A DNA stretch of 64,000 nucleotides from Larsenimonas rhizosphaerae (GCF_023700005.1 NZ_JAMLJK010000001.1:1843096-1907095); one strand, 5' to 3'; positions 8,008 to 17,047 are shown, counted from the first letter of the stretch. Numbers and translations: made by a program. Notes: a model not told the origin generated them from the sequence alone.

Positions 8008-9825
8008 ATGGCGTTTGATGCCCGCTCCTTTCTGAAAACCGTCTCGGAATCCCCTGGCGTCTACCGCATGCTGGATGATGGGGGCAATGTGCTGTACGTC
8101 GGAAAGGCCAAGCGCCTCAAGGCACGGCTGGCGAGCTATTTCAGAACGACCGGCCTGAACATCAAGACTCGGGCTCTGGTTGCGCGCATTGACGACATCC
8201 AGGTCACGATTACCCGCAGTGAAATCGAAGCGCTTATTCTTGAACAGACCCTGATCAAATCGTTTCGACCGCCTTATAACATCCTCATGCGCGACGACAA
8301 GTCCTATCCTTACATATTTGTCAGCCAGCGCCATGACTATCCGGCACTCGAGTTCAAACGAGTTCGACAGCGAGGAACCGATGGCCGTTACTTCGGCCCC
8401 TACCCCAGCTCGGTTGCCGTGCGGGAAAGCCTGTCACTGATGCAGAAGGTCTTTCGTATTCGTAATTGCGAAGACAGCGTTTTTGCAAACAGGACACGTC
8501 CCTGCCTCCAATACCAGATCGGTCGCTGTACCGCGCCCTGTGTCGATTATATTTCAAGGGAAGACTATCGGCGTGACGTGGAACATGCCGTCATGTGCCT
8601 GTCGGGCAAGAGTGAGCAGGTGACAATACGCCTGTCCGAACAAATGGATGCCGCCAGCAAGGCGCTGGAGTTTGAAAAGGCAGCCTATCTACGCGACCAG
8701 ATCAGCGATCTTCGCACCCTGCAAAGCCAGCAGTCGGTTGAAATGGATCAGGGCCATGCCGACATCATGGCACTGGCCGAGCAGCCCGGCGGTGCCAGTA
8801 TCAGCGTGCTGGCCGTCAGACAGGGCCGTATGCTGGGCGCACGTCATTACACACCCAAAAACGAGCTGGGCCTGACCGGCAGCGATCTGCTGGGAAGCTT
8901 TGTCAGTCAGTATTACCTTGGCCATGACCGTGACCTGCCTCCGGAAATCATTGTAAGTCATGCACTGACAGATCAGGACGTACTGGAAAGCGCCTTCAGC
9001 GAGCAGGCCGCTCGACGCGTTCGAATTGCTCACCAGGTACGTGGCCATCGAGCACAGTGGCAATCCCTGGCAGTAACCAATGCAGAGCAGCATCTCAAGA
9101 CCCAGTTGAGCGGCCAGGATCAGATGGACAAACGGTTTGCCAACCTTGCTGACATACTGGGACTCGAGGCACCGGCATGCCGGCTCGAGTGCTTTGATAT
9201 CAGCCACAGCCAGGGAGAAGCCACAGTGGCTTCCTGTGTCGTGTTTGAAGCCGGAGGCCCGGTCAAGTCCGACTACCGTCGCTTCAATATTGAAGGTATC
9301 ACCGGAGGAGATGACTACGCAGCCATGAAGCAGGCGCTGACGCGGCGCTACAAGCGAATTCAAAACGAGGAAGCCAAGCGCCCGGACATTCTGATCGTCG
9401 ATGGTGGCAAGGGCCAGCTGAGCATGGCGCGGGAAGTCTTCGAGGAACTGGGAGTGACCAACATCATCCTTTTGGGAGTAGCAAAGGGCACCACCCGCAA
9501 GCCGGGACTGGAAACACTCTATATCGAAACAAGTACCAACAGTGTCACGCTTGATAGCACCCTTCCCGCCCTGCACCTGATTCAGCACATCCGCGATGAA
9601 GCGCACCGATTTGCCATTACCGGCCACCGCCAGCGCCGGGACAAGCAACGCCGCACGTCATCTCTGGAAGGCATTCAGGGGGTCGGGCCCAAGCGCCGGC
9701 GGGAGCTATTGCGTTTTTTTGGTGGCCTTCAGGGGGTCAGCCAGGCCACTCGCGAGGAGTTGACGCGAGTCCCGGGCATCAATGCACAACTTGCCGAACA
9801 AATCTATCTCGCACTTCATGGCTGA
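8008..9825 (+). CDS. uvrC: excinuclease ABC subunit C
   Basis: UvrC makes both incisions in nucleotide excision repair after damage recognition by UvrAB. The 605-residue protein has the N-terminal GIY-YIG nuclease (GVYRMLDD...VLYVGKAK, residues about 17-95), a UVR coiled region near residue 205-240, the RNase H-like C-terminal nuclease (LECFDISH and DILIVDGGKGQL carry acidic residues) and a helix-hairpin-helix pair at the end (LEGIQGVGPKRRRELL, LTRVPGINAQLAEQI). The ATG at 8008, with AGGA about 10 bases upstream, gives the family length (E. coli 610); an upstream in-frame start at 7972 adds unconserved residues. It precedes pgsA as in E. coli. Confidence 0.96.
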   Translation: MAFDARSFLKTVSESPGVYRMLDDGGNVLYVGKAKRLKARLASYFRTTGLNIKTRALVARIDDIQVTITRSEIEALILEQTLIKSFRPPYNILMRDDKSYPYIFVSQRHDYPALEFKRVRQRGTDGRYFGPYPSSVAVRESLSLMQKVFRIRNCEDSVFANRTRPCLQYQIGRCTAPCVDYISREDYRRDVEHAVMCLSGKSEQVTIRLSEQMDAASKALEFEKAAYLRDQISDLRTLQSQQSVEMDQGHADIMALAEQPGGASISVLAVRQGRMLGARHYTPKNELGLTGSDLLGSFVSQYYLGHDRDLPPEIIVSHALTDQDVLESAFSEQAARRVRIAHQVRGHRAQWQSLAVTNAEQHLKTQLSGQDQMDKRFANLADILGLEAPACRLECFDISHSQGEATVASCVVFEAGGPVKSDYRRFNIEGITGGDDYAAMKQALTRRYKRIQNEEAKRPDILIVDGGKGQLSMAREVFEELGVTNIILLGVAKGTTRKPGLETLYIETSTNSVTLDSTLPALHLIQHIRDEAHRFAITGHRQRRDKQRRTSSLEGIQGVGPKRRRELLRFFGGLQGVSQATREELTRVPGINAQLAEQIYLALHG

Positions 9826-9903
9826 GAAGTCTCGATAACCACGTTACACTATCCGGCGTCACCGCTTCTGCCTTCAAGCGACCCGCAAGGACGCAACGCT
9901 ACA

Positions 9904-10452
9904 ATGAATATTCCGAACATCCTTACTCTTATCCGGATCGGATGCATTCCGCTTCTCGTGGTTGTCTTTTATCTGCCGTTCAGCTGGTCGCACTGGGTCG
10001 CCGCCCTGCTGTTCGGGCTGGCCAGCATTACGGACTGGTTTGACGGCTATCTGGCCCGAAAGCTGAATCAGAGCACACCGTTTGGCGCCTTTCTCGACCC
10101 GGTAGCCGACAAGTTGATGGTGGCCGTGGCCCTGGGGCTTCTGATAGAGCTCTATTGCACGCCCATGATGACCCTGCCAGCCCTGGTCATTATCGGGCGA
10201 GAAATCGTGATCTCGGCACTGAGGGAATGGATGGCCGAAATCGGCAAGCGGGCCAGCGTATCGGTGTCCTACATCGGTAAATTGAAGACGACTCTGCAAA
10301 TGGTATCGATTTTCATACTGCTGGCCTTCACCCCGGGTACGTCACTTGCCATGGCAGGTATCGCACTACTCTACGGCGCGGCCCTGCTGACGCTGTGGTC
10401 CATGTGGATCTACCTGCGAGCGGCCTGGCCGGAGCTGACACGCTCGATGTAG
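9904..10452 (+). CDS. pgsA: CDP-diacylglycerol--glycerol-3-phosphate 3-phosphatidyltransferase
   Basis: This inner-membrane enzyme makes phosphatidylglycerophosphate, the committed step to phosphatidylglycerol and cardiolipin. The CDP-alcohol phosphotransferase motif with its metal-binding aspartates runs from D44 to D69 (DWFDGYLAR...[10 protein letters not shown]). The length of 182 residues and at least four membrane segments are normal. It has an AAGGA ribosome binding site. The order uvrC-pgsA-tRNA Gly-Cys-Leu is the same as in E. coli. Confidence 0.96.
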   Translation: MNIPNILTLIRIGCIPLLVVVFYLPFSWSHWVAALLFGLASITDWFDGYLARKLNQSTPFGAFLDPVADKLMVAVALGLLIELYCTPMMTLPALVIIGREIVISALREWMAEIGKRASVSVSYIGKLKTTLQMVSIFILLAFTPGTSLAMAGIALLYGAALLTLWSMWIYLRAAWPELTRSM

Positions 10453-10471
10453 ATCAGCAACTCCATGCTTT

Positions 10472-10494
10472 CAGGCGATTTTTCGGATCGCCTG
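10472..10494 (+). terminator. hairpin after pgsA, abutting the tRNA promoter
   Basis: CAGGCGAT pairs with ATCGCCTG around a T-rich 7-base loop, 20 bases after the pgsA stop. It lacks a following T-run and touches the -35 box of the tRNA promoter, so its role may be termination of pgsA reads into the tRNA operon. Confidence 0.45.
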
Positions 10495-10522
10495 TTGACT
10501 TGTCATTCACCATACGTATAAT
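10495..10522 (+). promoter_or_regulatory. strong sigma-70 promoter of the tRNA Gly-Cys-Leu operon
   Basis: TTGACT at 10495-10500, a 16-base spacer and a perfect TATAAT at 10517-10522 lie 15 bases before tRNA-Gly. Confidence 0.85.
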
Positions 10523-10537
10523 TCGTCTCCGAGTTGA

Positions 10538-10612
10538 GCGGGAATAGCTCAGTGGTAGAGCATCGCCTTGCCAAGGCGAGGGTCGGGAGTTCGAATCTCC
10601 TTTCCCGCTCCA
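10538..10612 (+). tRNA. glyW: tRNA-Gly (anticodon GCC)
   Basis: GCGGGAAUAGCUCAGUGGUAG starts a normal cloverleaf; the anticodon stem-loop CGCCUUGCCAAGGCG shows GCC, the T-arm is GGAGUUCGAAUCUCC, and CCA is encoded. It is the first of three tRNAs. Confidence 0.97.
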
Positions 10613-10617
10613 TGAAA

Positions 10618-10691
10618 GGCTGGATGGCAGAGTGGTCATGCAGCGGACTGCAACTCCGTGTACGCCGGTTCGATTCCGACTCCAGCCTCCA
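10618..10691 (+). tRNA. cysT: tRNA-Cys (anticodon GCA)
   Basis: GGCUGGAUGGCAGAGUGGUC begins the molecule, the anticodon loop CUGCAAC gives GCA, and the gene ends in an encoded CCA. The length is 74 bases. It lies 5 bases after tRNA-Gly. Confidence 0.97.
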
Positions 10692-10713
10692 TTCATGACT
10701 CAACGCACATCCG

Positions 10714-10800
10714 GCCCGGATGGCGGAATAGGTAGACGCAAGGGACTTAAAATCCCTCGCCCGTTAGGGCGTGCCGGTTCAATTCCGGCTCCGGGCACCA
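10714..10800 (+). tRNA. leuZ: tRNA-Leu (anticodon UAA)
   Basis: GCCCGGAUGGCGGAAUAGGU begins an 87-base class II tRNA with a long variable arm (CGCCCGUUAGGGCG). The anticodon loop CUUAAAA gives UAA, and CCA is encoded. It closes the three-tRNA operon. Confidence 0.97.
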
Positions 10801-10837
10801 TGTCTACATCAGCTTTTTCTTTTCCCCTCGTCTGGCA

Positions 10838-11101
10838 TTACCCTTCCTGTAACGCAACATCCTCCCTTCCCTTTTTACGCATGATTTCCCTGACATCCCC
10901 ACAGCCAATGGCGTTTATACGCTGGGCACTGCCACAACGCCGGCACACCACATAACGATCATCATCATTTAGCGGCACTACCGCAAAACTGAAAAAATGA
11001 TACCAGCCATCGCGCATTTCATTGCGTGGCGTGGCACAGCCATTACAGGTGAGCCTTACCTGCCCCAGCTGTATCGCCGCATCGATCAACGCCTGCTTCA
11101 T
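10838..11101 (-). CDS. small zinc-ribbon protein of unknown function
   Basis: This 87-residue ORF has two CxxC pairs, CNGC at about residue 19 and CRRC at about 53, spaced as in a rubredoxin-like zinc ribbon, with an aromatic stretch (GWYHFFSFAVVPL) between them and a basic C-terminus. A GGGAG ribosome binding site precedes the ATG by about 10 bases. The paired cysteines and ribosome binding site argue that it is real. I do not recognise a named family. It faces the tRNA-Leu gene from the opposite strand. Confidence 0.6.
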   Translation of the reverse strand: MKQALIDAAIQLGQVRLTCNGCATPRNEMRDGWYHFFSFAVVPLNDDDRYVVCRRCGSAQRINAIGCGDVREIMRKKGREDVALQEG

Positions 11102-11120
11102 CTGCCAACTCTCCCGCTCT

Positions 11121-11141
11121 GGTTGAATTCATGCTTCAACC
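11121..11141. repeat. 7-bp inverted repeat between zinc-ribbon gene and ldcA
   Basis: GGTTGAA and TTCAACC are separated by 7 bases, about 20 bases upstream of the zinc-ribbon gene start. It has the size of a dimeric regulator site, but no regulator is known. Confidence 0.35.
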
Positions 11142-11326
11142 CAAGCCTGATCTGCACCAGTGACCTCCCCATGGCAATGGCATGACAGACCGGTCACCAT
11201 TTGAAGTCAGATCAAAGGCATACGCTGCTCACTGGATTGCAAGCCGTCAACGCGAGTAATATCCTTGGCACCCCACATTGTTCGACACTGTTACCGATCA
11301 TCAGCGAGAAAAAGGACGTTCACGCC

Positions 11327-12253
11327 TTGAACATACCTGCGCCATTATTTCCGCTCGCCTGGCCCATCGACATGCCGCTTTCTCTCGTGGCACCGTCCGG
11401 TGCGCTCGACAGTGCGAGACTCGAAGGATGCATCAGGGCGCTGAAGGATCAGGGTATCCACTTTACCGTGGGCCGTGCCGTCAGAGCGCGACATCGAGCG
11501 ATGGCCGGCACGGTCATTCAGCGCATCGACGATTTACATGCAAGCTTTGATGACTCACACGGCGGGCCTGTCTGGGCATTACGCGGCGGATATGGCGGCG
11601 CGCAATTACTGAAGCAGATTGACTGGCAGCGGCTTTCGGTAGAGCGGCCTCTCATCGGTTACTCGGACCTGACGGCGCTACTTGAATCAGCCCGACGACA
11701 CGGAAGGTACGGCATCCATGGCCCAGTGCTGACCGAGTGGTGCATTCATGAAGAGCATGATGAAGACCGCATCAACCGACAGACCTCACTTGATTCCGTC
11801 GCGCGCATTCTGGAAGGACAGCTTCCCCGCTTCGAGATCACGCCCCTGATACTTGATGCGCCACTGAAGGGCACGGTAGTAGGTGGCAACCTGACAGTTC
11901 TGGCAAGTCTTTGTGGCACGCCGTGGGCCCTTTCCCCGCCCTCGCACTCCCTGTTGATTCTCGAAGATGTAGGCGAGCCGCTTTACCGGCTTGAACGAAG
12001 CCTGTGCCAGCTTCTGGACAGCCTGCCGGATGAGGCCATTCAAGCCATTGTCCTGGGTGAGTTTGTTCGCTGCCCCGGCGCAGAACATGATGAGTTGATA
12101 GCCATGATGACGGATCATTTGACCCCACGCGGCATAGCTCTGGCGAGCGGCCTGCCGGTTGGTCACGGCCCGCGCAACATGGCCTGGCCCTATGGGCACC
12201 CCGCCCTGCTTGATCTGCACTCGCTTGATTTCAATACCCCGTCCCATCGCTGA
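11327..12253 (+). CDS. ldcA: murein tetrapeptide LD-carboxypeptidase (S66 family)
   Basis: The enzyme trims the terminal D-Ala from cytoplasmic murein tetrapeptides, a step of peptidoglycan recycling. S66 landmarks are RGGYGGAQLL, the nucleophile serine in IGYSDLTALL, the GGNLTVL segment, the acidic LEDVGEPLYRLER block and the catalytic His in GLPVGHGP. The start is uncertain. The reading frame is open from a TTG at 11201, but conservation begins near LAWPIDMPLSLVAPSG. The TTG at 11327 has AAAGGA about 10 bases upstream and gives 308 residues, the normal size. An ATG at 11372 is a second option. AmpG and a lytic transglycosylase for the same recycling route lie further along the window. Confidence 0.88.
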   Translation: MNIPAPLFPLAWPIDMPLSLVAPSGALDSARLEGCIRALKDQGIHFTVGRAVRARHRAMAGTVIQRIDDLHASFDDSHGGPVWALRGGYGGAQLLKQIDWQRLSVERPLIGYSDLTALLESARRHGRYGIHGPVLTEWCIHEEHDEDRINRQTSLDSVARILEGQLPRFEITPLILDAPLKGTVVGGNLTVLASLCGTPWALSPPSHSLLILEDVGEPLYRLERSLCQLLDSLPDEAIQAIVLGEFVRCPGAEHDELIAMMTDHLTPRGIALASGLPVGHGPRNMAWPYGHPALLDLHSLDFNTPSHR

Positions 12254-12380
12254 TGGGCATGACGCGGGGCTGTCCCGATACTCATTTCAGAACATCACCC
12301 ACTGACGAGCTACACCCTTTACGCTCCCGCTCAAGCGCTGCCATTCCGGCGCCCCCACGCCTGGTAAATGACTGACATCC

Positions 12381-13532
12381 ATGTTCCGATTACGCGACCC
12401 CTACCTCATTTATTACTACCGCAAGCAGCTTCATATCCTGAGGTCATCGATTGCACTGACCTGCACCTTTCTGATCATTACCTTTTTTGAACTGCCCCAC
12501 AGTGCCTGGGCGCTGGTCAGCACACTCATGGTCATGGGCAACCTGCCTCATGTCGGAGGGGTACTCGACAAGGGCGGACAGAGACTGCTGGGCACTCTTC
12601 TTGGCGCCCTGCTGGGGCTGCTCATTCTGACAATACCGTCTCCTCCCGGCTGGCTGATTCCATTTCTGACGCTGGCCAGTATTGCCATTGCACTGTTCAT
12701 TACCTTCACGGGCCGCTTCAGCTATAGCGCCCTGATGTTCGGCATCACGATCCTGATGGTCGTTGGCGCCGGCAATCACGACCTCACCATTGCCCTGTGG
12801 CGTTCATTCAATGTGCTGATTGGCACACTGATCGGTATTATCGTGACCGCTCTGTTGCTGCCACAGAAGGCAACCGACCTGATGCGATTCCTGATCGCCG
12901 ATAATATCGACAAGCTGTCACGGCTTTACCATGCCCACACCACCGACCGACGTTACGATGATGACGAGGTCCAGCACATGCTGAAAAAAATCACGGCGCA
13001 ACTGGTAAAGCAGCGCAACCTGATCGACCCGGTCCATCAGGAAGGCCGCCTCAAGCGTGGTGCGCTGGAAGATATCATCTCGCTGGAACGACGAATGATA
13101 TCGACGGTAGAGCTGTTGCTCGAGACACACTGGGCCACCAGGGATGGTCACGACATCATTGAGCGATTTGAAGGGCTACGAAACGAGCAATATGAACTGG
13201 CCACCACGCTGGGCACGCTGGGCTATCTGGTCAAGACGGGCCGCAACATCGATCTGTCGGTCGGCCTGTTTCATCTCGACAGGTATGCAGACCAGGCCAT
13301 GACCGCCAAAAGCAGCTCCGGACGCGCACTGTACAGTCCGGCAGGATATTTATGGCTCAACCGTGAACTTGGCCGCCAGAGCAACGCCATGATCACCTGC
13401 CTGTCCAACATGCAGCATTTGCCAAGCCAGCGACTGCGCAAGCGATCACGTCGCCATCATCTGATCAGCACCGAGAAGACACTACCGGTTCCGGAGGCAC
13501 GACCGGAGTCAACGGTGCCTGACAGGGAGTGA
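12381..13532 (+). CDS. FUSC-family inner-membrane protein
   Basis: The 383-residue protein has about six hydrophobic segments in residues 20-165, including a charged conserved block after the first pair (PHVGGVLDKGGQRLLGTLLGALLG) typical of the FUSC/aromatic-acid-exporter fold. A long cytoplasmic helical region and a basic C-terminal tail follow. FUSC proteins include the AaeB efflux pump and YccS/YhfK; this one has only one membrane half and is shorter, so its substrate is open. It stands alone between ldcA and the convergent ygfX. Confidence 0.8.
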   Translation: MFRLRDPYLIYYYRKQLHILRSSIALTCTFLIITFFELPHSAWALVSTLMVMGNLPHVGGVLDKGGQRLLGTLLGALLGLLILTIPSPPGWLIPFLTLASIAIALFITFTGRFSYSALMFGITILMVVGAGNHDLTIALWRSFNVLIGTLIGIIVTALLLPQKATDLMRFLIADNIDKLSRLYHAHTTDRRYDDDEVQHMLKKITAQLVKQRNLIDPVHQEGRLKRGALEDIISLERRMISTVELLLETHWATRDGHDIIERFEGLRNEQYELATTLGTLGYLVKTGRNIDLSVGLFHLDRYADQAMTAKSSSGRALYSPAGYLWLNRELGRQSNAMITCLSNMQHLPSQRLRKRSRRHHLISTEKTLPVPEARPESTVPDRE

Positions 13533-13904
13533 CCGGCAGCAACGACGAAAACGCCACAGAGCATCACGCTCGGCACTGTCCGGCCATACCCAGTAATGGC
13601 GACCATTGCAGCTGATGCCCAGCAGCCACGCACCGGCATAAAAGACATCAACCTCGGCTGATTGCCAGCCGGCACGGCCGTCAAGATAACGCCAGCCCTG
13701 TTCACGATCGTGGCACAGGGCCGGCAGAACGCGACAGGATTCAAGACGCAGTGCTGCAGCCAGTGCAACGGCCGTAAAAAGGGCAATCAGAGGAGAAACG
13801 CATGCTGCCATGATCAGGGCAATCAAGGCAGCAAGAAGAGACGGAACGATAACCGCCAGTCTAGATGGGACGAACGTCACGGGTGTTAGCGGTTTCGGCG
13901 TCAT
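13509..13904 (-). CDS. ygfX: YgfX/CptA-family membrane protein
   Basis: YgfX (CptA) is a small inner-membrane protein encoded with SdhE; in E. coli it has been reported as a toxin affecting the cytoskeletal proteins MreB and FtsZ. Here 131 residues show two hydrophobic segments (about 16-50), an R/W-rich middle (GWRYLDGRAGWQ) and the C-terminal WVWPDSAERDALWRFRR block that matches the family. The ATG at 13904 overlaps sdhE by 44 bases and lacks a clear ribosome binding site; a GTG at 13880 would overlap by 20 bases. Translational coupling to sdhE is likely. The 3' end overlaps the convergent FUSC gene by 24 bases. Confidence 0.75.
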   Translation of the reverse strand: MTPKPLTPVTFVPSRLAVIVPSLLAALIALIMAACVSPLIALFTAVALAAALRLESCRVLPALCHDREQGWRYLDGRAGWQSAEVDVFYAGAWLLGISCNGRHYWVWPDSAERDALWRFRRCCRSLPVRHR

Positions 13905-14136
13905 TGATAACCATATTCACCATGCGATGCAACTCGGGATCCGAGGGTACCTCACGCCGCATCAACCACATGAAAAGATCCTGATCCTCTTCAGCCAGCA
14001 ACGTGACATACAGCTGTTGATCGTCATCGGACAACGCATCAAACCTGCGCTCCAGAAACGGCACAAGCATCAGGTCAAGTTCCCACATCCCTCGACGTGA
14101 ATGCCAGTAAAGCCGCTTACGTTGTGCTTCTTCCAT
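13861..14136 (-). CDS. sdhE: succinate dehydrogenase FAD assembly factor SdhE
   Basis: SdhE helps insert covalent FAD into SdhA and FrdA and was also described as the antitoxin CptB. The 91-residue protein carries the essential RGxxE motif at residues 15-19 (RRGMWELDLML) and the family's Y..LL..ED.DLF.WL pattern. It is the first gene of a two-gene operon with ygfX, the same order as in E. coli. Confidence 0.93.
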   Translation of the reverse strand: MEEAQRKRLYWHSRRGMWELDLMLVPFLERRFDALSDDDQQLYVTLLAEEDQDLFMWLMRREVPSDPELHRMVNMVINDAETANTRDVRPI

Positions 14137-14335
14137 ACCATCGTCCTTTTCAGTCCCGACTTGAATTGATCAGTATATCGCCTGCCCGGCTGCCACAACA
14201 GCAGGTTGCGGTATACCGCCTTTTATCTATAACCTGTGATGTGCTAGTTCGTTGTTTTGAAGGCAGTTAGCCGCTATGCTGTCGACACAATAAAAACGTG
14301 CCCAGCCGGGGATGCAGACGTACGGAGAGTACTCG

Positions 14336-14632
14336 ATGACCAAGTCCGAGCTGATTGAGCAGATTGCTTCGCGCCAATCGTCGCTATCGCTCAAGGAAGT
14401 TGAATCAGCGGTTCGCCTTATACTGGATGACATCACCGACTCGCTGGCCCAGGGCGGCCGAGTCGAAATACGCGGTTTCGGCAGCTTCTCCCTGCACTAC
14501 CGGGAACCCAGAGTGGGCCGTAACCCTAAAACCGGTGACGCTGTTCCCCTGACGGGAAAATATGTCCCCCATTTCAAACCCGGAAAGGAACTGCGCGAAC
14601 AGGTCGACGCCAGCCGCTCGCTGGGCTATTGA
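14336..14632 (+). CDS. ihfB: integration host factor subunit beta
   Basis: IHF is a sequence-specific DNA-bending heterodimer. The 98-residue protein begins [14 protein letters not shown] and contains the DNA-binding arm [21 protein letters not shown], both typical of IhfB rather than HU. The ATG at 14336 follows GGAGAG by about 7 bases; an ATG 8 codons upstream is not conserved. In E. coli ihfB follows rpsA; here it instead starts its own unit, divergent from sdhE, and leads into lapA-lapB. Confidence 0.95.
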   Translation: MTKSELIEQIASRQSSLSLKEVESAVRLILDDITDSLAQGGRVEIRGFGSFSLHYREPRVGRNPKTGDAVPLTGKYVPHFKPGKELREQVDASRSLGY

Positions 14633-14680
14633 ACCTGATCACTGCCCTTCCTTGATTGCCAAGTTAAAAAGGATTACATC

Positions 14681-14986
14681 ATGCGCTGGATCAAAGGCGT
14701 CATCATGGCCATCGTCGCTCTGGTGGTTATCGTGCTCGGGATCCTGTTTGCCGTTCGCAACCAGGCATCGGTTCCACTTGACATCATCTGGACCAGCCTT
14801 CCTCCTGCGTCCCTCTCCCTTTGGCTTTTAAGCACCCTGGTTGTCGGCGTGCTTCTGGGCATGATCGCGATGACGGGCATGTATCTGCGCCTGCGCACGG
14901 CACTGGTCAAGGCGCGCCATGAACAGCGCACCCAGCAAAAGGAACTTGATCAGCTTCGTACTCGGGAGCTGAAGGGCGTTTCCTGA
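14681..14986 (+). CDS. lapA: lipopolysaccharide assembly protein A (LapA)
   Basis: This 101-residue inner-membrane protein has two transmembrane segments (about 4-24 and 45-68) and a charged cytoplasmic coil (LRTALVKARHEQRTQQKELDQLR), the LapA/YciS pattern. It works with LapB in controlling LpxC proteolysis by FtsH. lapB begins 2 bases after its stop codon, so the two are translationally coupled. Confidence 0.9.
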   Translation: MRWIKGVIMAIVALVVIVLGILFAVRNQASVPLDIIWTSLPPASLSLWLLSTLVVGVLLGMIAMTGMYLRLRTALVKARHEQRTQQKELDQLRTRELKGVS

Positions 14987-14988
14987 TC

Positions 14989-16173
14989 ATGTTCAATGTG
15001 GCAGCCCTGATGCTGATCACTACAGCCCTGGCCATCGGCTGGGGGCTGGGTCGCTATCAACGGCCACGGCGCACAGCCCGTCCCGGAGCAACCTCTACGT
15101 TGTCCCGGGATTATTTTGTCGGCCTTAACTACCTCCTCAACGAACAGCCCGACAAGGCCATCGAAACCTTTTCTCATTCCCTGGAAGTCAACAGCGATAC
15201 CATAGACACCCATATTGCGCTGGGAAACCTGTTTCGATTACGTGGTGAAGCCGACCGGGCGGCCCGTATTCACCAGAATCTTCTGGCCAGGCCGGCACTG
15301 TCGGAACAGCAAAGTGATCAGGTGCAACTCGAGCTGGCGCGCGATTTTTATCACCTGGGCGTTCTGGACCGCTCGGAGCGCTTGTTGATTGCACTGATTC
15401 GCCCGACCGTTGCACAGGAAATGAATCAGGCCGCCAGACAACTGCTGGTTGAAATCTACCAGCGCGAACAGGAATGGCAGCGCGCGCTGGACATTGCGCA
15501 ACCGCTTGTCAGGCATTTTCCATCAACACGCCGAGCCGCAGCGCACTGGCAGTGTGAACTGGCCGAAGATGAGCTGCGTGCCGGCCTGGCAGGCAATGCC
15601 CGCAAGCACTTGCGTCAGGCCCTTTCAACAGATGCCGAGTGCCTGAGAGCCAACTGGTTGCTGGCCGACATGGAGCATCGGCAGGGTCGATACCGCGATG
15701 AAATCAAGTTCCTGAAACGCATGCAGGTACAGGACCAACGATGCATCTCGCTGATCCTGCCCCGAGTTGTCAGCGCCCATGAGGCACTGGGGGATGAAAG
15801 CGGGCTGATGCAGTATCTGAACAACCTGCTTCACCATCATCCTCACAGCACAACATTGATCACTATTGCCGAACGCCTTCAACAACAGGAAGGGTCCGAG
15901 CGCGCGGCAGAAATGGTCAGCAGACAACTTGAACAGACGCCCAGCCTCAAGGGCGTTGACTACCTGCTCGCCCTGTACCTAGAGAATGAGTGCGACGAAC
16001 CCCTGTATTCAAGAATGGGGTTACTCAAGCAGCATACCGAACATCTACTGAAGCAGCGGCCCAAATACCAGTGTCAGGAGTGCGGCTTTAAATCGCAGCA
16101 GCATTACTGGCAGTGCCCACAATGCCGGCAATGGGGCACACTACTGCCCATTACCGGCATTGAAGGTGAATAA
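14989..16173 (+). CDS. lapB: lipopolysaccharide assembly protein B (LapB)
   Basis: LapB is a membrane-anchored TPR protein that guides FtsH to LpxC and so sets the LPS level. An N-terminal membrane anchor (residues about 4-20) is followed by TPR-like helices (FVGLNYLLNEQPDKAIETF, HIALGNLFRLRGEADRAARI). The C-terminal rubredoxin-like zinc site shows CQECG and CPQCRQWG. The length of 394 residues is normal (E. coli 389). Confidence 0.95.
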   Translation: MFNVAALMLITTALAIGWGLGRYQRPRRTARPGATSTLSRDYFVGLNYLLNEQPDKAIETFSHSLEVNSDTIDTHIALGNLFRLRGEADRAARIHQNLLARPALSEQQSDQVQLELARDFYHLGVLDRSERLLIALIRPTVAQEMNQAARQLLVEIYQREQEWQRALDIAQPLVRHFPSTRRAAAHWQCELAEDELRAGLAGNARKHLRQALSTDAECLRANWLLADMEHRQGRYRDEIKFLKRMQVQDQRCISLILPRVVSAHEALGDESGLMQYLNNLLHHHPHSTTLITIAERLQQQEGSERAAEMVSRQLEQTPSLKGVDYLLALYLENECDEPLYSRMGLLKQHTEHLLKQRPKYQCQECGFKSQQHYWQCPQCRQWGTLLPITGIEGE

Positions 16174-16185
16174 AGCCACACCGTC

Positions 16186-16878
16186 TCAGCCTGCCGCAAT
16201 CTCTTCACTGATGCGTCGCACGGCATCCATGGGGTTATCCGATCGCGTAACCGGCCGCCCGATCACAAGATGAGTACTGCCGGCGGCCAGCGCATCAATC
16301 GGCGTCATGATACGGTGCTGATCATCACTGACTGCAAAGGCTGGCCGAATACCCGGCGTCACCTTCAGAAACTCCTTGCCTGCAGTCTCACGTACCATGG
16401 CGGCTTCGCGGGCCGAACACACTACGCCATCCAGGCCTGCGTCACGAGTCAGCCCGGCAAGATGCCTTACATGCGCTTCAAGTGACCCCGGAATACCACT
16501 GGCGTTAAGCTCTTCCTGAGACAGACTGGTCAGTACCGTGACGGCAATCAACCGAGTGTCATAGTGGCCTTCCCTGAGTCTATCTGCGGCGTGCTTCATC
16601 ATCGCCAGCCCACCCTGTGCATGAACGTTGACCATCCACACCCCAAGGTCTGCAGCCGCAAGCACCGCCTGCGCCACCGTATGCGGAATGTCATGAAACT
16701 TCAGGTCCAGAAACACATCAAATCCACGGCTCTGCAACTGGCGCACGATCTCAGGCCCCTCGCGCGTAAACAATTCCTTGCCCACCTTGACCCTGCACTC
16801 AAGAGGATCGAGCGTATCGGCTACGCTCAAGGCCTGTGAACAGTTCATGTTATCCAGCGCAATAATCAACGGTGTCAT
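16186..16878 (-). CDS. pyrF: orotidine 5'-phosphate decarboxylase
   Basis: PyrF makes UMP, the last step of de novo pyrimidine synthesis. The catalytic DxKxxD array is at residues 58-63 (FLDLKFHDIP), and the phosphate-binding GSTHLVIGRPVTRS is near the C-terminus. The start MTPLIIALDN at 16878 gives 230 residues; an in-frame ATG 10 codons earlier is not conserved. In E. coli pyrF follows lapB on the same strand; here it is convergent with lapB, 12 bases apart, so the segment has been inverted. Confidence 0.95.
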   Translation of the reverse strand: MTPLIIALDNMNCSQALSVADTLDPLECRVKVGKELFTREGPEIVRQLQSRGFDVFLDLKFHDIPHTVAQAVLAAADLGVWMVNVHAQGGLAMMKHAADRLREGHYDTRLIAVTVLTSLSQEELNASGIPGSLEAHVRHLAGLTRDAGLDGVVCSAREAAMVRETAGKEFLKVTPGIRPAFAVSDDQHRIMTPIDALAAGSTHLVIGRPVTRSDNPMDAVRRISEEIAAG

Positions 16879-17047
16879 CCGGTCCCATCCCGAGCAGTAA
16901 AAAACCACAGTATACGAGCAGCCCCCCGTTACTCACAAAAGCACTAATAACAGGCAGCATTATATTCTTATTGACTTATTGAAAAGATCGCACGTTTTTA
17001 GACTGTGAAGGCGACACAATCACTACCAACTGCAGGGATATAACCGG

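Noticed and set aside
10454-10703. Short minus-strand ORFs with SESNRRTRSCSPLHDH-like peptides
   Set aside because: These are translations across the tRNA-Gly and tRNA-Cys genes, a well-known false annotation.
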